A DNA stretch of 10,725 nt from an uncultured Lachnospiraceae bacterium (GTDB taxonomy: Bacteria; Bacillota_A; Clostridia; Lachnospirales; Lachnospiraceae), in contig CACYDL010000149.1 in NCBI GenBank assembly GCA_902773195.1, forward strand, positions 1 to 10,725. Reading direction: 5' to 3'. Shown here piece after piece: positions 1 to 6,180 of the stretch. The translations under genes were made by a program, and so were the position numbers. Below the pieces are notes generated by a model. The model did not search any database, had not been told where the DNA came from, and worked only from the letters and a program-made list of their open reading frames with translations. The number at the start of each line of letters is the position of its first letter. The first letter of the stretch is position 1.

Positions 1-1
1 A

Positions 2-973
2 GACACAAAGAACGGATCTGTCAGACGAAAGATGTTTGAGGTGCTTGCGGCGCTTCTGCTCGCGGCGCTCGTGCTCATCCCGGGGACGCGCGGGGCGTAC
101 GCCTCGGAATCCGCGGACGGAGCCGGCGGGGAGAACCCGCTGGAATCGCTGCTGGAATCCGTGAAGGACGCGATCTCGGACAACACGGCCGATGAGGACG
201 GCATCTACAACCTTCTCCTGATCGGCGTCGACAGAAGGGACGCCTCGTGGAACGGCAACTCGGATTCCATGATCCTGATATCCGTCAATCACAACACGCG
301 CAGGATCACGATGATGTCCTTCATGCGGGATCTCGGCGCGGAGATCGAGGGGAACGGCCTGAACAAGCTCAATTCCGCCTACGCCGTCGGCGGCGCCGAT
401 CTCCTTGTGAGTACGCTGAAGGCCAACTACGGCGTGGAGATCGACAATTACGCCTGCGCCGATTTCCGCTCCATGATCGGGACGGTGGATTCCATGGGAG
501 GGATCGAGATCACGCTTTCCGATGAGGAGGCGGAGCTGGCCAACGGGCTGATCCTGGATATGGCCGGGATCGTCGGGGACGACCCGGAACCGCATCTCTT
601 CCCGGGCGGCGGGACCTATGTCTGCGACGGCTATCAGACGGTCGGCTACGCGCGGATCCGGTTCGTGGGGAACAACGACTATGAGCGCACCGAGAGACAG
701 AGGAGCGTGCTCACCTCGGCGGCGAAGAAGCTGAGCTCGATGAGCGGAGAGGAGTTGGTCTCCTTCGCGATGTCGGCCTTCACGCTGATCCGCCACGATT
801 TTTCCGCGGCGTCCATCGCCGCTCTCGCCGCGAAGGTTCCCGAGATGATCCAATACGATTTCGTTCAGAGCCGGGTGCCCTACGACGGTCTGTACACCGG
901 GCAGGGCGAGATGCTGATTCCCGTCCAGCCGGACACCAACCGGAGAATTGCCGAAGAACTCGGACTTCAGTAA
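2..973 (+). CDS. LytR-CpsA-Psr (LCP) family cell-wall glycopolymer ligase, 5' end cut by window
   Basis: LCP proteins are membrane-anchored enzymes that move lipid-linked glycopolymers (teichoic acids, capsule) onto peptidoglycan outside the cell. Numbering from the ATG at 32, a hydrophobic segment spans residues 4-17 and the LCP domain about 58-235. Visible family motifs are LLLIGVDRR (61-69), SDSMILIS (77-84), the Arg-Asp pair R99-D100, NKLNSAYAVGG (111-121), and ARIR (207-210) followed by D216, R219 and R222-Q223, the residues that bind the polyprenyl pyrophosphate in this family. The frame stays open to the left edge, encoding a basic stretch ending RRK just before M32. No Shine-Dalgarno precedes that ATG, and the hydrophobic helix would otherwise lack its positive flank, so the true start is probably outside the window. 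The gene ends at TAA 971-973, right before a hairpin terminator shared with convergent aroC. Substrate unknown; family call firm. Confidence 0.9.
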   Translation, partial: DTKNGSVRRKMFEVLAALLLAALVLIPGTRGAYASESADGAGGENPLESLLESVKDAISDNTADEDGIYNLLLIGVDRRDASWNGNSDSMILISVNHNTRRITMMSFMRDLGAEIEGNGLNKLNSAYAVGGADLLVSTLKANYGVEIDNYACADFRSMIGTVDSMGGIEITLSDEEAELANGLILDMAGIVGDDPEPHLFPGGGTYVCDGYQTVGYARIRFVGNNDYERTERQRSVLTSAAKKLSSMSGEELVSFAMSAFTLIRHDFSAASIAALAAKVPEMIQYDFVQSRVPYDGLYTGQGEMLIPVQPDTNRRIAEELGLQ

Positions 974-980
974 AGAAACG

Positions 981-1018
981 GCGGAGACACTGCCTGCGGG
1001 CGGCGTCTCCGCTTTTTT
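981..1018 (+). terminator. Intrinsic terminator between LCP gene and aroC
   Basis: The inverted repeat GCGGAGAC (981-988) / GTCTCCGC (1005-1012) forms an 8-bp GC-rich stem, and six T follow at 1013-1018. It begins 7 nt after the LCP stop codon. On the minus strand the same stem is followed by only a broken T-rich run, so it would terminate aroC transcripts more weakly. The aroC stop codon (1017-1019) lies in the plus-strand T tract. Confidence 0.85.
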
Positions 1019-2075
1019 ATGCTTTCCGGCCGGGCCTGTCTCCGCCGGGGCGGTAGAAGTCCTCAAAGGAGCTCAGCCGGGCGGACATGTTGAGAAGCAT
1101 GGCGTCCAGGACCGTGACGGCGGCCATCGCCTCGACGACGACGGCGGCCCGGGGGCCGATCACGGGATCGTGGCGTCCGCCGATCTCGATTTCGCGCTCC
1201 CCGCCGTTTCCGTCGACGGTTTTCTGGGGAAGCGAGATGGACGGCGTGGGCTTGAAGCTCACCCGGAGAACCAGGTCGCCGCCTGTGCTGATGCCTCCGA
1301 GGATGCCCCCCGCGTGGTTGGTCTCTGTCACGACCTTTCCGTCCCGCAGAGTGAAGGGATCGTTGTTTTCGGAACCGCGCCGAAGGGAGGCCTCCCTGCC
1401 GTCGCCGATGTCCAGGGCCTTGACGGCCCCGATGGAGAAAAGGGCCTTCGCGAGATTCGCGTCCAGCTTGTCGAAGACCGGATCTCCGATCCCGGCGGGA
1501 AGGCCGCGGACCGTGCACAGGACCTCGGAGCCGGCGGAATCGCCCGCCGCCCGGAGCTCCCGGATCAGATCGTCCGCCTCCCGGAATGGGACGCCGCAGA
1601 CGGACGTCACCTCTGTCTCAAAGGTGATGCCCGCGCAGGCAAGGAGCTTCTCGGCGATCACCCCCGCCGCGACTCTGGCCGCCGTCTCTCTGCCCGAGGA
1701 ACGGCCGCCTCCCCGGTAGTCGCGGACGCCGTACTTGGCGCTGAAGCCGAAATCGGCGTGCCCGGGGCGGAAGACCTCCGCGATCGGGCCGTAGTCGGAG
1801 GAGCGCTGGCCGGTGCTTCGGATGAGAAGCAGGATGGGCGTCCCCGTCGTCACGCCCTCAAATACCCCCGACAGGATTTCGACCGCGTCCTCCTCGACCC
1901 GGGAGGTTGACATAAGATTTCCGCCGGGCCGCCTCCGGCGCATCATCGGGACGAAGTCCTCCGGCGCAAGAGGAAGACCCGCGGGACAGCCGTCCACGAC
2001 GGCGCCCAGCGCGGGGCCGTGGGATTCGCCCCAGGTGGTCACGCGAAATATGGTTCCGAAAGATGATCCCGCCAT
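1017..2075 (-). CDS. aroC: Chorismate synthase
   Basis: This enzyme turns 5-enolpyruvylshikimate-3-phosphate into chorismate, the last shared step of aromatic amino acid and folate synthesis, using reduced FMN in the cytoplasm. The 352-residue length is normal. The N-terminus carries the family hallmark GSSFGTIFRVTTWGESHG. Other recognisable blocks are RRRRPGGN, EEDAVEILSGVFEG, RPGHADFGFSAKYGVRDYRG followed by GGRSSGRETAARVAAG, and near the C-terminus GGRHDPVIGPRAAVVVEAMA. The start at 2075 is chosen over an upstream in-frame ATG at 2159 because AAGGAGG (plus-strand 2081-2087) lies 5 nt before it, because homologues begin at this Met-Ala-Gly-Ser-Ser, and because the longer form would run through the promoter. 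It is transcribed leftward from a -10 at 2131-2136, alone and convergent with the LCP gene; no other shikimate-pathway gene is in the window. Confidence 0.97.
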   Translation of the reverse strand: MAGSSFGTIFRVTTWGESHGPALGAVVDGCPAGLPLAPEDFVPMMRRRRPGGNLMSTSRVEEDAVEILSGVFEGVTTGTPILLLIRSTGQRSSDYGPIAEVFRPGHADFGFSAKYGVRDYRGGGRSSGRETAARVAAGVIAEKLLACAGITFETEVTSVCGVPFREADDLIRELRAAGDSAGSEVLCTVRGLPAGIGDPVFDKLDANLAKALFSIGAVKALDIGDGREASLRRGSENNDPFTLRDGKVVTETNHAGGILGGISTGGDLVLRVSFKPTPSISLPQKTVDGNGGEREIEIGGRHDPVIGPRAAVVVEAMAAVTVLDAMLLNMSARLSSFEDFYRPGGDRPGRKA

Positions 2076-2130
2076 GAGAACCTCCTTACTGCGGATGAAG
2101 CGGTGCGCAAACGATGGAAAGACGGAGAGT

Positions 2131-2159
2131 ATTATACCATGGCAAGATGCAATTGACAC
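2131..2159 (-). promoter_or_regulatory. Predicted sigma-A promoter of aroC (extended -10)
   Basis: Reading the minus strand, TGG then TATAAT gives an extended -10, with the hexamer at plus-strand 2131-2136. Seventeen nt upstream is GTGTCA (2154-2159), a 4/6 match to TTGACA. The predicted transcript would have a leader of about 50 nt to the aroC ATG. The -35 shares five bases with the -35 of the divergent promoter. Confidence 0.65.
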
Positions 2160-2181
2160 GTTTTCACAGATTTCTTATAAT
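2153..2181 (+). promoter_or_regulatory. Perfect-consensus sigma-A promoter of the rhomboid-like gene
   Basis: TTGACA (2153-2158), a 17-nt spacer and TATAAT (2176-2181) match the housekeeping sigma consensus at every position. The expected transcription start, near 2188, is only a few bases before the ribosome binding site GGAGG (2191-2195), so the leader would be about 20 nt with no room for a riboswitch or attenuator. Confidence 0.88.
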
Positions 2182-2207
2182 GGAAAAACTGGAGGGTTAC
2201 AACAGAT

Positions 2208-3143
2208 ATGAACAGGTTTTTAGAGAATCTGGAACGTAAGCTCCGCGGGAAAGCCGTTCCCCATCTGACGGGCGTCATGATCGGGTGCTTCGTTCTCGGA
2301 TATATCCTGCAGCTGGCCAGCCCCAACGCGGCGCAGTATATGTCTCTCAACATATACGAGATCCTGCACGGGCAGGTGTGGAGGCTGATTACCTGGGTCA
2401 TCATCCCGCCGAACAGCATCGATATTTTTACCATCATCATGCTGTTCTTTTACCTCAGCATCGGCACGATGCTGGAGAGGGCCTGGGGAGACGCCAGATA
2501 CAATATCTACATTTTCGGCGGCATGATCATCTCCATCGCCGCCGCGTTTATCACCTATCTGGCTTTTTCACGATTCTATCCCGGTTCTGTCGTGGGCAGC
2601 GCCACAGGCATGTTCTTCACGACGTACAACATCTGCATGTCGATTCTGCTCGCCTACTCCGCGACGTTCCCGGAGGCGACGGTCCTGCTCATGTTCGTCA
2701 TTCCTATGAAGATGAAGTATCTGGGCTGGGTCTACGCCGCCTTCATCGTCTACGACTGCGTGCGCTATATACGCGCCGCCGTGCAGCTTTCGGCGCCGCT
2801 GTATTACATCTATGTGATCGCGGTGGCCGCGGCTCTGGCCAATTTCGTGATCTTTTTCTTCAGCATGCGCCGGGGCTTCCGGATGTCTCCGGAACAGAAG
2901 AGGCGGCAGAGGGAATTCAGAAGATCGGTGGAACAGGCGGGAAGAAGCGCCGTCCCGCCCTCCCGGAGATCGGGGGGCGCCGAGATCGTCGACATGCCGG
3001 GCGTCCGGCACCGCTGCGAGGTCTGCGGCCGTACGGATGTCTCTGATCCCGACCTTGAGTTCCGCTACTGCTCGAAGTGCTCCGGCGATCACGAGTACTG
3101 CATGGACCATCTCTACACACACGTTCATATCACGCCGACCTGA
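2208..3143 (+). CDS. Rhomboid-like (probably inactive) membrane protein with C-terminal Cys/His metal-binding tail
   Basis: The 311-residue protein has about six hydrophobic helices between residues 20 and 218, a basic linker (about 221-255), and a Cys/His-rich tail. The membrane part resembles rhomboid/derlin folds: HGQVWRLITWVIIPP (54-68) matches the loop after TM1, LERAWG (89-94) the conserved region of TM2-3, and FVIPMKMKYLGW (163-174) the end of a later helix. Active rhomboid proteases need Ser in GxSG and His in a later helix. Here the corresponding stretch reads GSATG (130-134) and the last helices contain no His, so proteolysis is unlikely. The tail has C270-x2-C273, C288-x2-C291, C298 and H295, H301, H305, H307, a plausible zinc ribbon on the cytoplasmic side. 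GGAGG (2191-2195) lies 12 nt before the ATG, a long spacing. lysA follows 45 nt later with no terminator between, so the two are probably co-transcribed. Function unknown. Confidence 0.82.
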   Translation: MNRFLENLERKLRGKAVPHLTGVMIGCFVLGYILQLASPNAAQYMSLNIYEILHGQVWRLITWVIIPPNSIDIFTIIMLFFYLSIGTMLERAWGDARYNIYIFGGMIISIAAAFITYLAFSRFYPGSVVGSATGMFFTTYNICMSILLAYSATFPEATVLLMFVIPMKMKYLGWVYAAFIVYDCVRYIRAAVQLSAPLYYIYVIAVAAALANFVIFFFSMRRGFRMSPEQKRRQREFRRSVEQAGRSAVPPSRRSGGAEIVDMPGVRHRCEVCGRTDVSDPDLEFRYCSKCSGDHEYCMDHLYTHVHITPT

Positions 3144-3188
3144 CGTGACGATTATCGGCCGCGTCTGATATTTTCAGCGAGGAGCATT

Positions 3189-4463
3189 ATGAAGACACCG
3201 TTTGTTACCAAAGAGAAACTGGACGAAATCATCCGGGAGATCCCCACGCCGTTCCATATCTACGACGAGAAGGGTCTCCGCGAGAACGCGAGGCTCGTAC
3301 AGCGGGCCTTTTCCTGGAATAAGGGGTATCGTGAGTACTTCGCGGTCAAGGCGGAGCCCAACCCCGTCATCCTCAATATCCTCCGGGAGGAGGGCTGCGG
3401 AAGCGACTGCTCGTCCCTCACGGAGCTCATGCTTGCCAAGGCCATCGGCAATGCGGGCGAGATGACCATGTTCTCGTCCAACGACACGCCGGACGAGGAG
3501 TACGCCTATGCGGCCGGGATGAACGCGATCATCAACCTCGACGACATCACGATGATCGAGAGCTACGCCCGGGCCGTCGGACAGTTCCCGAAGAAAATGT
3601 GCTGCCGCTACAATCCGGGCGGCGTCTTCAAGGTGTCCAACGGCATCATGGACACGCCGGGCGACGCGAAGTACGGCATGACGACGGATCAGATCTTCAA
3701 GGCGTTCCGGATCCTCAAGGAGAACGGGGTGGAGGAGTTCGGCATTCACTCCTTCCTCGTCAGCAACGCCGTCACAAACGACTATTATCCGATGCTCGCG
3801 AAGCTGCTGTTCCAGCTGGCCGTCGAGCTGGAGAGAGATACGGGCTGCCACATTTCCTTCATCAATCTCTCCGGAGGCATCGGGATTCCCTACAAGCCGG
3901 GCCAGCCGGAAAACGACATTCTCGAGATCGGCGACGGCGTGCGCCGGGCCTATGAGGAGGTCCTGGTTCCCGCCGGCATGGGCGACGTGGCGATCTATAC
4001 CGAGATGGGCCGTTTCATGACCGGCCCCTACGGGGCGCTCGTGACGACCGCGATCCACGAAAAGAACATCATGAAGTCCTACATCGGCGTAGACGCCTGC
4101 GCCTGCAACCTGATGAGACCGGCGATGTACGGCGCCTATCACCACATCACGGTCATGGGCAAGGAGTACGCCCCGTACACCAATATCTACGATATCGTCG
4201 GTTCCCTGTGCGAGAACAACGACAAGTTCGCGATCGACCGCATGCTGCCGAAGATCGAGATGGGCGACGTCCTCTATATCCACGACACCGGCGCCCACGG
4301 TTTCGCCATGGGGTACAACTACAACGGCAAGCTCCGGTCCTCGGAGGTCCTTCTCCGGGAGGACGGCAGCTTCGAGCTGATCCGCAGGGCCGAGACGCCC
4401 GCGGACTATTTCGCCACCTTCAGCAACCTTCCGATCTACAAAGATCTTATGGCGGAAATCTGA
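3189..4463 (+). CDS. lysA: Diaminopimelate decarboxylase (divergent form)
   Basis: A PLP-dependent fold-III decarboxylase that converts meso-diaminopimelate to lysine, the last lysine step. The 424-residue length fits. An N-terminal alanine-racemase-like barrel carries the PLP lysine K54 in YFAVKAEPNP, H187 in GIHSFLVSNA, and the phosphate-binding glycine loop SGGIGIPY (228-235). The C-terminal barrel carries C341-E342 in GSLCENND (the usual motif is GPxCES) and the GYNYNGKLRSSEVLL block (375-389). The common EPGR motif reads EMGR (272-275), and R310 lies in CNLMRPAMYGAYH. These departures mark a divergent subgroup. Another fold-III decarboxylase (for example carboxynorspermidine type) is a less likely reading. 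GAGGAG (3179-3184) sits 4 nt before the ATG. It lies downstream of the rhomboid-like gene, apparently in the same transcript, with tRNA-Leu after it. No lysine riboswitch is present in the 45-nt gap. Confidence 0.88.
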   Translation: MKTPFVTKEKLDEIIREIPTPFHIYDEKGLRENARLVQRAFSWNKGYREYFAVKAEPNPVILNILREEGCGSDCSSLTELMLAKAIGNAGEMTMFSSNDTPDEEYAYAAGMNAIINLDDITMIESYARAVGQFPKKMCCRYNPGGVFKVSNGIMDTPGDAKYGMTTDQIFKAFRILKENGVEEFGIHSFLVSNAVTNDYYPMLAKLLFQLAVELERDTGCHISFINLSGGIGIPYKPGQPENDILEIGDGVRRAYEEVLVPAGMGDVAIYTEMGRFMTGPYGALVTTAIHEKNIMKSYIGVDACACNLMRPAMYGAYHHITVMGKEYAPYTNIYDIVGSLCENNDKFAIDRMLPKIEMGDVLYIHDTGAHGFAMGYNYNGKLRSSEVLLREDGSFELIRRAETPADYFATFSNLPIYKDLMAEI

Positions 4464-4472
4464 CGGATCAGT

Positions 4473-4478
4473 TATAAT
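4473..4478 (+). promoter_or_regulatory. Possible -10 element for tRNA-Leu
   Basis: A perfect TATAAT lies 10 nt after the lysA stop codon and about 46 nt before the tRNA. I see no good -35 at 16-18 nt upstream, so either this is a weak promoter or the tRNA is read through from lysA. There is no terminator between lysA and the tRNA. Confidence 0.4.
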
Positions 4479-4524
4479 ACAACTCGTTGAAGTCCCGGCG
4501 GCTGCATATGTCCGTCCGGAACAG

Positions 4525-4608
4525 GCCGGCGTGTCGGAATTGGCAGACGAAGCAGACTCAAAATCTGCCGATTGAAAGATCGTGTGGGTTCGAGTCCCAC
4601 CGCCGGCA
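4525..4608 (+). tRNA. tRNA-Leu (anticodon CAA)
   Basis: An 84-nt class II tRNA. The acceptor stem is GCCGGCG (4525-4531) with CGCCGGC (4601-4607), and A4608 is the discriminator. The D arm contains GGAATTGGCAGACGA. The anticodon stem GCAGA / TCTGC (4552-4556 / 4564-4568) closes the loop CTCAAAA, with anticodon CAA at 4559-4561, which reads UUG. A variable arm with a 4-bp stem (CGAT/ATCG, 4569-4582) is the long arm expected of leucine tRNAs. The T arm is GTGGG-TTCGAGT-CCCAC (4584-4600). The 3' CCA is not encoded (TGG follows), so a CCA-adding enzyme is needed. A strong terminator starts 12 nt downstream. Confidence 0.97.
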
Positions 4609-4620
4609 TGGAACTGAATC

Positions 4621-4668
4621 CCGCATAACCGTGAAAGCCAGGCGTTTTCGCGGATATGCGGTTTTTTT
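4621..4668 (+). terminator. Strong intrinsic terminator after tRNA-Leu
   Basis: CCGCATA (4621-4627) pairs with TATGCGG (4655-4661). After one A-A mismatch, 4629-4638 pairs with 4644-4653 (including two G-T wobbles), leaving a 5-nt loop. Seven T follow at 4662-4668. This 17-bp hairpin with its T tract would end both the tRNA transcript and any read-through from the rhomboid-like gene and lysA. Confidence 0.93.
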
Positions 4669-4692
4669 ATGTCCCGCGATCCGCCGGCGCGA

Positions 4693-4721
4693 TTTTCAGG
4701 CACCGGGAATTGTGGTATGAT
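4693..4721 (+). promoter_or_regulatory. Predicted promoter of the desulfoferrodoxin unit
   Basis: TTTTCA (4693-4698, 4/6 match to TTGACA), a 17-nt spacer and TATGAT (4716-4721), preceded by TG at 4713-4714, form an extended -10 promoter. It lies 24 nt after the preceding terminator's T tract and would give a leader of about 65 nt. Confidence 0.65.
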
Positions 4722-4742
4722 AGGAGCGGTACAGGACTTCAG

Positions 4743-4762
4743 GCGCCGGGCTCATCCGGCGC
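4743..4762 (+). other. Hairpin in the desulfoferrodoxin leader
   Basis: GCGCCGG (4743-4749) and CCGGCGC (4756-4762) form a perfect 7-bp GC stem with a 6-nt loop, between the predicted promoter and the ribosome binding site. No T tract follows, so it is not a standard terminator. It could stabilise the 5' end of the mRNA or be an operator; no function is proven. Confidence 0.5.
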
Positions 4763-4792
4763 GGTCATTCAGGCAGAATAGGGAGGAACAGT

Positions 4793-5179
4793 ATGGGAAA
4801 GACGAGATTTTTCCGCTGCGGCGGCTGCGGGAATTTTGTGATGCTGATCGGAGAGAAGACGGCCTGCACGCCGAAATGCTGCGGCGAGACCATGACGGAG
4901 CTGGAGCCGAACCACACGGAGGCGGCCTTTGAGAAGCACATCCCCGAGGTCAGGGTGGAAGGGGATACCGTGACCGCACAGGTCGGGTCGGTGATCCATC
5001 CGATGCTGGACGCCCACTACATTCAGTTCCTCTGCCTCGAGACGGAGAACGGCGTCCAGATGAAGTATTTCAGGCCCGGCGACGAACCGAAGGCCACGTT
5101 CCGCACCGCCGGCGAAAAGCCTTCCGCCGTCTATGAGTACTGCAACCTGCACGGGCTTTGGGCGAAGAATATTGACTGA
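4793..5179 (+). CDS. dfx: Desulfoferrodoxin / superoxide reductase (two-iron class)
   Basis: This cytoplasmic non-haem iron protein reduces superoxide to hydrogen peroxide without making oxygen, the usual strategy of anaerobes. At 128 residues it matches the two-domain class. The N-terminal desulforedoxin-like domain has four iron-binding Cys: C9, C12 and the adjacent pair C29-C30. The catalytic domain has the ligands H49 (in EKHIP, with K48 beside it), H69 (HPM), H75 (AHYI), and C117 and H120 in YCNLHG. All expected ligands for both iron centres are present. GGAGG (4782-4786) lies 6 nt before the ATG. Its own extended -10 promoter is at 4693-4721. Its stop overlaps the likely TTG start of the downstream transporter by 8 nt, so the two genes are probably translationally coupled. 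The electron donor (rubredoxin or similar) is not in the window. Confidence 0.95.
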   Translation: MGKTRFFRCGGCGNFVMLIGEKTACTPKCCGETMTELEPNHTEAAFEKHIPEVRVEGDTVTAQVGSVIHPMLDAHYIQFLCLETENGVQMKYFRPGDEPKATFRTAGEKPSAVYEYCNLHGLWAKNID

Positions 5180-6047
5180 CAGAACGAAGAAAACCAATTC
5201 TTTCAGGGGAATCCTCTGTATCCTGCTGGCGGCCTTCTTTTTCGCGCTGCTCACGGTTTTCATCAAGCTCGCGGGGGACGTCCCCACGATACAGAAGAGC
5301 CTTTTCAGAAATCTCATCGCCGCGGTTTTCGCCGCGGCCGCCCTTCTGCGGTCGAAGCAGAGATTTTCTGTCAGAAGAGACTGCGTCGGCGGCCTGGTGC
5401 TCCGCTCCCTGTTCGGCACGCTGGGGATTCTGTGCAATTTCTGGGCCGTCGACCACATGATTATCTCCGACGCGAACATGCTGAACAAGCTGTCGCCTTT
5501 TTTCGCGATCATCATGTCGGTCTTCCTTCTGAAGGAGATTCCGGAGAAGATCGAGTGGATCCCCGTCATCGCCGCCTTTGCCGGGGCCCTGTTTGTCATC
5601 CGCCCCACGGCGGGCATCGCGTCTCTTCCGGCGCTGGTGGGTCTGGCGGGAGGCTTTTTCGCGGGGACGGCCTACACCTTTGTGCGGAAGCTGGGAATGC
5701 AGGGCGAGCGCAGCGCCGTGATCGTGCTGTTCTTTTCCGTGTTCTCCCTGCTGACCGTCCTTCCCTTTGTCCTGGCGGACTATCATCCGATGACGCTCCG
5801 CCAGACGCTGATGCTTCTTTGCGCCGGGCTATCCGCCGCGGGAGGACAGTTCTCCATCACGGCGGCGTACCGCTATGCCCCGGCGCGGGAGATCTCGGTC
5901 TTCGACTACTCCCAGATCCTCTGGGCTTCCCTTCTCGGCTTCCTGATCTTCGGCACGGTGCCGGACGCCCTGAGCGTCGTCGGATACGGCATCATCATCT
6001 CCGCCGCGCTGATACGCTGGCGGATCAGCAGGAGGCTGCACGGCTGA
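5172..6047 (+). CDS. EamA/DMT-family membrane transporter
   Basis: A ten-helix permease of the drug/metabolite transporter superfamily; members export amino acids, metabolites or drugs, and the substrate cannot be read from sequence. Two EamA repeats are visible. The first ends in a block around NFWAVDHMIISDAN, LSPFFAIIMSVFLLKE and VIAAFAGALFVIRP. The second starts near LVGLAGGFFAGTAYTFVRKLG and ends in YSQILWASLLGFLIFG and YGIIISAALI. I chose TTG 5172 (291 aa) because it yields a short basic N-terminus (TDRTKKTNSFRG) before helix 1, as in relatives, and overlaps the stop of the gene before it (TTGACTGA). The in-frame ATG at 5133 (304 aa) has no Shine-Dalgarno and sits within the essential iron-site coding region of desulfoferrodoxin. 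The site before TTG (GGGCGAAG) is itself weak. No clear terminator follows. Confidence 0.85.
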   Translation: MTDRTKKTNSFRGILCILLAAFFFALLTVFIKLAGDVPTIQKSLFRNLIAAVFAAAALLRSKQRFSVRRDCVGGLVLRSLFGTLGILCNFWAVDHMIISDANMLNKLSPFFAIIMSVFLLKEIPEKIEWIPVIAAFAGALFVIRPTAGIASLPALVGLAGGFFAGTAYTFVRKLGMQGERSAVIVLFFSVFSLLTVLPFVLADYHPMTLRQTLMLLCAGLSAAGGQFSITAAYRYAPAREISVFDYSQILWASLLGFLIFGTVPDALSVVGYGIIISAALIRWRISRRLHG

Positions 6048-6180
6048 GAACAAAGAAACGGCGCGATCCTGCCCGGGGAGCAGGAACGGGCGGCGCGGCG
6101 GGCGCGGTCTGCCCGGGCCTTAAGGACGCGGCGGGCGCGTATGTCATCATCGGCTGAAACGGAGCCGGACGAGGTGTGAA
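6048..6180 (+). other. GC-rich 133-nt intergenic leader upstream of moaA
   Basis: No confident gene lies here. It holds a hairpin, TCCTGC (6067-6072) / GCAGGA (6080-6085) with a 7-nt loop; adjacent palindromes GCCCGGGC (6111-6118) and CCTTAAGG (6118-6125); and a 13-nt direct repeat CGCGGCGGGCGCG at 6094-6106 and 6127-6139. A 12-codon ATG frame at 6141-6179 ends one base before the moaA ATG. I see no TTGACA/TATAAT promoter, no T tract, and no conserved molybdenum-cofactor riboswitch core that I can recognise, so moaA may be read from the upstream unit. Confidence 0.5.

Noticed and set aside
948..1910. Plus-strand frame of 320 codons opposite aroC
   Set aside because: It is the antisense of chorismate synthase and starts inside the LCP gene; no domain resemblance.
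2076..2159. Longer chorismate synthase start at ATG 2159
   Set aside because: The added 28 residues are unlike the family, would be encoded by the promoter region, and have no Shine-Dalgarno. The Met at 2075 has AAGGAGG in place.
3144..3188. Lysine riboswitch before lysA
   Set aside because: The 45-nt gap is far shorter than the lysine riboswitch (about 170 nt), and the upstream promoter leaves no leader for one.
3174..4703. Minus-strand open frame of 509 codons across lysA and the tRNA
   Set aside because: It runs antisense through the tRNA-Leu gene, giving the familiar false peptide with GGTRTHT, and through a terminator. The plus strand encodes a clear decarboxylase.
4487..4720. 77-codon plus-strand frame across tRNA-Leu and its terminator
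   Set aside because: It reads through a clear tRNA and a terminator hairpin, and its translation is the usual tRNA artefact.
6141..6179. Twelve-codon leader peptide before moaA
   Set aside because: The ATG has no ribosome binding site and the peptide (MSSSAETEPDEV) has no run of regulatory codons. It is kept only as a remark under the leader.
6048..6180. Molybdenum-cofactor riboswitch upstream of moaA
   Set aside because: Position and length would fit, but I could not find the conserved purine-rich core or the expected stems. A covariance-model search with a significant hit would reverse this.
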